Below are positions 6,741 to 10,278 of a stretch of DNA of 10,278 nucleotides, in pieces. The DNA is from an uncultured Eubacteriales bacterium (lineage in GTDB: Bacteria > Bacillota > Clostridia > Oscillospirales > Acutalibacteraceae). Within the stretch, counting starts at the first letter, position 1. Each line of letters starts with the position of its first letter. Location of the stretch: NCBI GenBank assembly GCA_934630995.1, contig CAKTXU010000036.1, forward strand, positions 1 to 10,278. The letters are read 5' to 3'. Under the pieces are notes generated by a model that saw only the letters and a list, made by a program, of their open reading frames with translations, was not told the DNA's origin and made no database searches. Both the position numbers and the translations under genes were made by a program.

Positions 6741-8174
6741 TTACTGGTTTGGTATGGAGCACACGCAGACGGGGTGAGACGCCGCGTATGCGCCCAGCGC
6801 CTCCGCCGACAAGGTCACTCCCTCGGCCACAAAGCCATAGGGTTCAAAAAAGGACCGGTAGCCGTCCCCTCTGAGCCAGAGGAGACGCGCCTCCTTTTCC
6901 AGCAGCAGCAGGGCGCTTTCCCCCGCCGCCGGCTCCCAAAAAGTCTGATAGGCCAGCCCGGGCATCCGGATGACCAGATCCATGGGCTTTCCCAGCGCTG
7001 CCGGACCGCCTAAGGCGCGGTAGACGGCGAAAAAGGGGGACAAGGGGTCATCCCCGGTAAAGCCGACCCGGCTGGCAAAGGCGGCAAACACATCGCAGGA
7101 GGGCTTCCGCCGCCGTCCCTCCAGGGAGTTATACAGCAGGCCGAAGCATTTGTCCTCCGAGTCGGGGACAGGCTCGTCGTCCTGCCAGGTGTACAAATAG
7201 AGCGTTTCAGCCTGAGGCACACGCTCCGCCGCCCGCAGGAATTGTCCAAGCAGGGCGGCCTGCCTCTGCGGTCCTCCCTCCCGTGAATCGAATCCGCACT
7301 CTGTGAACCAGAGGGGATAGTCCCCGACCACGGGCCTGCCCCGCAGATCGGTATAGGCGAGGATGGCCTCCAGATATTTGCCGAAGGATCGGCCGAAATA
7401 AAAGTTTCCAAAGGCGTCTCCCCCAGTGCCGTAGGGATGGAAGGAGATGACGTCGAGGGGGAGCCGGCCCCCGTGGCTGTCCCGATAGTCCAGCATGGCG
7501 CGGTTGTTGAAAATGGACAGCTCGGGATCGGGAATGGCGCTGGTGCGCCAGTCCATACCCAGCCATTCCCCCATCTCCGCGTTGGCGGTGACGGGAGCGG
7601 CGAAAATTACGGTTGGAAAAAGTGGCTTCAGCGCTTCGTATGTACGGATGAGCACCTGAGCATAGCGGGGCAGGCAGTCCGGCCGCTTTCCCTCCTCCCC
7701 CAGAAAACCCAAAGGCTCGTTGCAGATTTCGATCGCGTCCACCGGATAGGTTTCCAAATGCCGGCGGGCTGCTTCTATATAGCGCTCCACAGCGTCGTCC
7801 GTAAAAGGAAAATCGGTCCGGTCCGCCATGGCGCTGACGCCGACGAGCCCTAACACCCGGATGTTCCTCTGGTGAGCGGCGCGGATGATGGCGGTGTACT
7901 GCGCCGTCTGCCCGGCCAGGCTCCGGCCCGGCGTCATATATTCTTCAAATTCCAAACGGATCCAGCTAAGGCCCATAGCGGTCCACTCATCGAAATAGGC
8001 GTCCGGCTTCTCCGCGATTTCCGCGTAATACCGCCCGGTCACCAGGCCGTATTCCAGCGGGCGCTGCAGCGGCTTCTCTCCCACGGCGTGCGGCCCCGGC
8101 CCGGTCGCGGCGGATGAGGACGAGGCGGAGACGGCGGCGGGATCAGACGCGGGAACGGCGTTGTTGTGACACAT
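6741..8174 (-). CDS. Leaderless clan GH-A glycoside hydrolase paralogue
   Basis: A 477-residue paralogue of the next gene, sharing long blocks: GRYYAE, SWIRLEFEEYM, ETYPVDAIEICNEPLGFLG, TANAEMGEWLGMDW, SFHPYGTGGD and FGNFYFGRSF. Likely catalytic residues are Glu153 in CNEPL and Glu292 in WFTECGF, where the paralogues have TEYG. YTWQDDEPVPDSE follows, then a more divergent GGPAALGKP / YQTFWEP module. The ATG at 8174 follows GGAGGT by 9 bases. The N-terminus MCHNNAVPAS leads straight into a Ser/Ala/Pro-rich stretch like a lipoprotein linker, but there is no hydrophobic signal segment. The frame is open to 8252, yet that extension is not signal-like either, and the predicted transcript start near 8210 leaves no room for a leader. 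The protein may therefore act in the cytoplasm on imported oligosaccharides, or may have lost its leader. It is the first gene of the left-pointing array. Confidence 0.85.
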   Translation of the reverse strand: MCHNNAVPASDPAAVSASSSSAATGPGPHAVGEKPLQRPLEYGLVTGRYYAEIAEKPDAYFDEWTAMGLSWIRLEFEEYMTPGRSLAGQTAQYTAIIRAAHQRNIRVLGLVGVSAMADRTDFPFTDDAVERYIEAARRHLETYPVDAIEICNEPLGFLGEEGKRPDCLPRYAQVLIRTYEALKPLFPTVIFAAPVTANAEMGEWLGMDWRTSAIPDPELSIFNNRAMLDYRDSHGGRLPLDVISFHPYGTGGDAFGNFYFGRSFGKYLEAILAYTDLRGRPVVGDYPLWFTECGFDSREGGPQRQAALLGQFLRAAERVPQAETLYLYTWQDDEPVPDSEDKCFGLLYNSLEGRRRKPSCDVFAAFASRVGFTGDDPLSPFFAVYRALGGPAALGKPMDLVIRMPGLAYQTFWEPAAGESALLLLEKEARLLWLRGDGYRSFFEPYGFVAEGVTLSAEALGAYAASHPVCVCSIPNQ

Positions 8175-8194
8175 GAAAAGATTACCTCCGCAAG

Positions 8195-8208
8195 TATTTG
8201 ATATATCT
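8195..8208 (-). promoter_or_regulatory. Candidate operator copy 1 at the leftward transcription start
   Basis: Read on the minus strand this is AGATATATCAAATA, whose core GATATATC is a perfect 8-base palindrome. The identical 14 bases occur in the opposite orientation at 8549-8562, so each faces its own divergent gene. This copy begins just downstream of the predicted leftward start (about 8210), a classic place for a repressor to block transcription. It could be a site for the GntR/LacI regulator, but AT-rich sequence produces such matches easily. Confidence 0.4.
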
Positions 8209-8216
8209 ATATTGGG

Positions 8217-8245
8217 ATTATATGCGAAAAAAGCAGGATTGTAAA
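8217..8245 (-). promoter_or_regulatory. Sigma-A-type promoter for the leftward operon
   Basis: On the minus strand, TTTACA (8240-8245) is followed after 17 bases by a perfect TATAAT (8217-8222). The -35 differs from TTGACA at one base and the spacing is ideal. Transcription would start near 8210, about 36 bases before ATG 8174, leaving a short leader with GGAGGT. It is the only strong promoter seen for the left-pointing array. Confidence 0.7.
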
Positions 8246-8387
8246 TACCCAAACCGAAAAAAGATTAAAATGGAGAAAAAGCCGAAAAATAAAGGGCATT
8301 GACCCATAAATTCAATAAAAATTTTTACTAAATTATGTAAATACACCATAAATGAAGTTTTGAAAAGGTCTTGCGACGTGAAAAAAT

Positions 8388-8397
8388 AAGGTATATC
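8388..8397 (+). promoter_or_regulatory. Candidate operator copy 2 upstream of the rightward promoter
   Basis: AAGGTATATC matches AAGATATATC at 8548-8557 in 9 of 10 bases and lies within an imperfect dyad, TAAG-GTATAT-CTTA (8387-8400). It ends 27 bases before the -35 box of the rightward promoter. This is a weak candidate, worth noting only because of the other copies. Confidence 0.25.
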
Positions 8398-8424
8398 TTA
8401 AGCGCACTTTTTCATAAAATAGTC

Positions 8425-8453
8425 TTGACAATAGATGCTTCATGGTATATGAT
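8425..8453 (+). promoter_or_regulatory. Sigma-A-type promoter for the rightward gene
   Basis: A perfect TTGACA (8425-8430) is followed after exactly 17 bases by TATGAT (8448-8453), one base from TATAAT. Transcription would start near 8460. The first gene starts at 8630, so the leader would be about 170 bases, long enough to hold the palindromes at 8519-8562. Confidence 0.72.
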
Positions 8454-8540
8454 GAGCAGGAAATGAGTTACTGATGTGGTTAATGCATAAAAATAAATCA
8501 ATAGATTCCCGCTTTTATGATATATTGTGCCTGATTGTAC

Positions 8541-8562
8541 GATATATAAGATATATCAAATA
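8541..8562 (+). promoter_or_regulatory. Candidate operator copy 3 in the rightward leader
   Basis: GATATAT-AAG-ATATATC (8541-8557) is a perfect inverted repeat with 7-base arms. It overlaps AGATATATCAAATA (8549-8562), the same 14 bases found inverted at 8195-8208. A further near copy, GATATATT, is at 8519-8526. The cluster lies about 80-100 bases after the predicted start, so a bound repressor would act as a roadblock, or there may be a second promoter nearby. Binding by the local GntR/LacI regulator is inference. Confidence 0.4.
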
Positions 8563-8629
8563 TGATTAAAATAAAAAAGCTCGTGTGATTATGTTATATA
8601 TGGTGGTTATCACGAAGGAGGAGAGGCAG

Positions 8630-10278
8630 TTGACCCATCCATACCGCATCCGCCGCTGGGGACGGAGAGCGCTTGCCTGTCTGCTGGCAATGTCGCTGCT
8701 GGCGCCCGCGGCGCTGGCCGAGTCGGTCAATTCCTGGGAGGCGGAGAGCTATAAAGAGTATGCTGCCGGACTGCAGCAGCAGGCCTATCCGGATGGCAGG
8801 GACCGGCTTCTTCTTCAGGGGGCCGCAGCGGCGGCGCAGGAGAATACCGAGGTGCTGACGGCTTTTGAGGGCTGGGAGGGCGATTGCCTGCTGACCGGGG
8901 AAACCGGGTATGCCGAATGGAACTTTTCCGTGGAAACTACGGGTCTGTACACCATCCGCCTGCGCTATTATCCCTATCCCGGCAAGGGCAGCGCCATAGA
9001 GCGCAGCCTCCTGCTGGACGGCGAGGTCCCTTTCAGCGAGGCGGGGAGCGTCAGCTTCCCCCGGATTTGGGTGGACGAAAGGGACGGCGCCTTTCAAACC
9101 GACACCGGCGGCAACGACATTACCCCCACCCAGAAGGAGGCCCCGGCCTGGACGGAGGGGTATTTGGCCGACCCGGGCGCCAGCGACGAGCCTTTCACCT
9201 TCTACCTGGAGGCCGGCAAGTCCCACACCCTCCGCCTGACCTCCGTCAAGGAGCCGATGGCGATAGGATCGCTGGAAATCGCCCCCCGGGAGTCGCTGCC
9301 CTCCTACGACGAGGTCAAAGCGGCGTACGACGAGGCCGGGTACCGGGATGCCGGAAAATCCCTGACCATACAGGCGGAGGGTATGGCGTCCAAATCCGCC
9401 TCCACCATTTATCCTACATACAACCGCTCGTCCCCCGGCATGATCCCCTGCTCCACCTCCTCTATCCGCCTGAATATGGTGGGAGGCGAGAAGTGGCAGG
9501 AGCCGGGGCAGTGGATCCGCTGGACCGTCGATACCGTCGAGGAGTCCGGACTTTATAAAATCGCCGTGCGTTATAAGCAGGATCTGCTCAGCGGCGCTTT
9601 TGTCACCCGCAGCCTGAAAATCAATGGGGAATTCCCCTTTGAGGAAGCGAAGAAGCTGACCTTTACCTATGACAACGGCTGGCAGGTCTGCGCGCTGGGA
9701 GACGGGGAAAGAACCTTCGAGTTCTATTTTGAGAAGGGGAAGACCTACGAGCTGGAGCTGTGCGTCTCCCTGGGAGAGATGGCGGATATACTCAGCCGGG
9801 CGCAGGACAGCGTGGGTGTGCTCAACAGCATCTACCGCCAGATCCTGATGGTGACGGGCAGCGAGCCGGATCCCTTCCGGGATTATCAGTTCAGCAAGCT
9901 CATCCCCGACACCCTCCGTCTGATGGAGGAGCAATACGCGGCCCTGTCTGCGGTCCTGGAGGACATCCAGGCGGTCAGCGGCATCAACGGGCAGCGTCTG
10001 TCCACCCTGCGCACCGTGCTGTTCGATTTGAAGACCATGGTGGACAATCCGGTTAAAATCAGCAACACACTCAAGCGGTTCCAGACCAATACGGGCGCAT
10101 TGGCCGCCTGGGTGCTCGATTCCAAGAAGCAGCCGCTGGAGCTGGACTGGATAAGCCTGCTGCCGCCGGAGGCCAAGCTGCCGGCGGCGGACAAGGGGTT
10201 CTTCTCCTTTGCCTGGCTGAACATCTCCCTCTTCCTGCATTCCTTCGTGCAGGATTATTACACGGTAGACGCCGCGGG
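8630..10278 (+). CDS. ABC-transporter extracellular solute-binding protein with N-terminal carbohydrate-binding-like domains (3' end beyond window)
   Basis: The first 549 codons of a secreted protein running off the right edge. Residues 1-30 form a signal peptide (RIRRWGRR, a hydrophobic core, cleavage after APAALA). Two beta-sandwich, CBM6/CBM35-like domains follow, at about 60-224 (TGLYTIRLRYYPYPGKGS, LLLDGEVPF, FPRIWVDE, FYLEAGKSHTLRL) and 245-383 (LTIQAEG, PGQWIRWTV, SGLYKIAVRYKQ, LKINGEFPF, FYFEKGKTYELEL). From 384 a mainly helical region (SIYRQILMVTGSEPDPFRDY, LERF-type repeats, NTGALAAWVLDSKKQPLELD) leads toward the edge. From memory, this layout belongs to large Bacillota solute-binding proteins, with the transport-ligand domain beyond this point. 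The start is TTG 8630 because AAGGAGG lies 8 bases upstream; an in-frame ATG at 8600 has no ribosome-binding site. There is no convincing lipobox, which is unusual for such a protein, so how it is anchored is unclear. Permease genes would be expected downstream. Confidence 0.82.
   Translation, partial: MTHPYRIRRWGRRALACLLAMSLLAPAALAESVNSWEAESYKEYAAGLQQQAYPDGRDRLLLQGAAAAAQENTEVLTAFEGWEGDCLLTGETGYAEWNFSVETTGLYTIRLRYYPYPGKGSAIERSLLLDGEVPFSEAGSVSFPRIWVDERDGAFQTDTGGNDITPTQKEAPAWTEGYLADPGASDEPFTFYLEAGKSHTLRLTSVKEPMAIGSLEIAPRESLPSYDEVKAAYDEAGYRDAGKSLTIQAEGMASKSASTIYPTYNRSSPGMIPCSTSSIRLNMVGGEKWQEPGQWIRWTVDTVEESGLYKIAVRYKQDLLSGAFVTRSLKINGEFPFEEAKKLTFTYDNGWQVCALGDGERTFEFYFEKGKTYELELCVSLGEMADILSRAQDSVGVLNSIYRQILMVTGSEPDPFRDYQFSKLIPDTLRLMEEQYAALSAVLEDIQAVSGINGQRLSTLRTVLFDLKTMVDNPVKISNTLKRFQTNTGALAAWVLDSKKQPLELDWISLLPPEAKLPAADKGFFSFAWLNISLFLHSFVQDYYTVDAA

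Larger units (their letters stand above)
8175..8629. promoter_or_regulatory. AT-rich divergent control region
   Basis: A gap of 455 bases between divergent genes, far richer in A and T than the GC-rich genes on either side. It holds one good promoter in each direction and several copies of a GATATATC-type palindrome (all listed separately). It also contains a 12-base perfect palindrome TAAAAATTTTTA at 8316-8327. No tRNA, small open frame with a ribosome-binding site, recognised riboswitch or clear terminator was seen. The rightward transcript would have a long leader of about 170 bases (8460-8629). The composition and dyads suit a regulated divergent promoter region. Confidence 0.75.

Noticed and set aside
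8316..8327. TAAAAATTTTTA palindrome as an operator
   Set aside because: A-run/T-run palindromes are expected in AT-rich gaps, and it has no second copy near the start sites.
8525..8552. Second rightward promoter, TTGTGC with TAAGAT after 16 bases
   Set aside because: Only 3 of 6 and 4 of 6 consensus bases with short spacing; much weaker than the promoter at 8425-8453.
8175..8629. Catabolite-repression (cre) box or riboswitch in the intergenic region
   Set aside because: No sequence fitting the cre pattern TGWNANCGNTNWCA was found by eye, and no known riboswitch core was recognised.
8594..10240. 548-codon open frame on the minus strand
   Set aside because: It is antisense to the solute-binding-protein gene, has no recognisable domain, and arises from GC-rich codon use. 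The plus-strand frame has a ribosome-binding site, signal peptide and family-like sequence.

Overview
The window looks like part of a carbohydrate-utilisation locus from a Gram-positive gut-type bacterium, most likely Bacillota (Clostridia, perhaps Oscillospiraceae or Lachnospiraceae). The reasons are strong AAGGAGG-type ribosome-binding sites, frequent TTG starts, lipoprotein signals, GC-rich genes beside a very AT-rich regulatory gap, and protein families typical of such loci. The taxonomic placement is inference from style and gene content; there is no marker gene in the window.

Layout. Positions 1-8174 form one left-pointing array of six genes, read right to left. First comes a leaderless clan GH-A glycoside hydrolase paralogue (6741-8174), then a lipoprotein paralogue with an extra C-terminal domain (4807-6726). 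Next is a uroporphyrinogen-decarboxylase/MtaA-like protein (3521-4762), then a GntR-type winged-helix regulator with a LacI-type sensor domain (2274-3431). The last two are a third, more distant GH-A lipoprotein (462-2174) and the start of a GxGYxYP-family putative glycoside hydrolase (1-426, running off the left edge). Gaps between genes are 14 to about 100 bases, with no convincing terminator between them, so one operon is likely. Positions 8175-8629 are an AT-rich divergent control region with a good sigma-A-type promoter facing each way and repeated GATATATC-type palindromes that could be operators. From 8630 to the right edge runs a large right-pointing gene, open at its 3' end, for a secreted ABC-transporter solute-binding protein with two N-terminal carbohydrate-binding-like beta-sandwich domains.

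How it could work (inference). The two lipid-anchored hydrolases, and possibly the GxGYxYP protein, would cut a glycan or glycoside at the cell surface. The binding protein and its transporter (permeases presumably beyond the right edge) would take up the products, and the leaderless paralogue could finish hydrolysis in the cytoplasm. The GntR/LacI hybrid would sense an imported sugar and control both directions from the 8175-8629 region. The URO-D/MtaA-like protein is the odd member: its relatives handle tetrapyrroles or methyl groups on corrinoid/thiol carriers, and its role in a glycan locus is unknown. The substrate cannot be read from the sequence.
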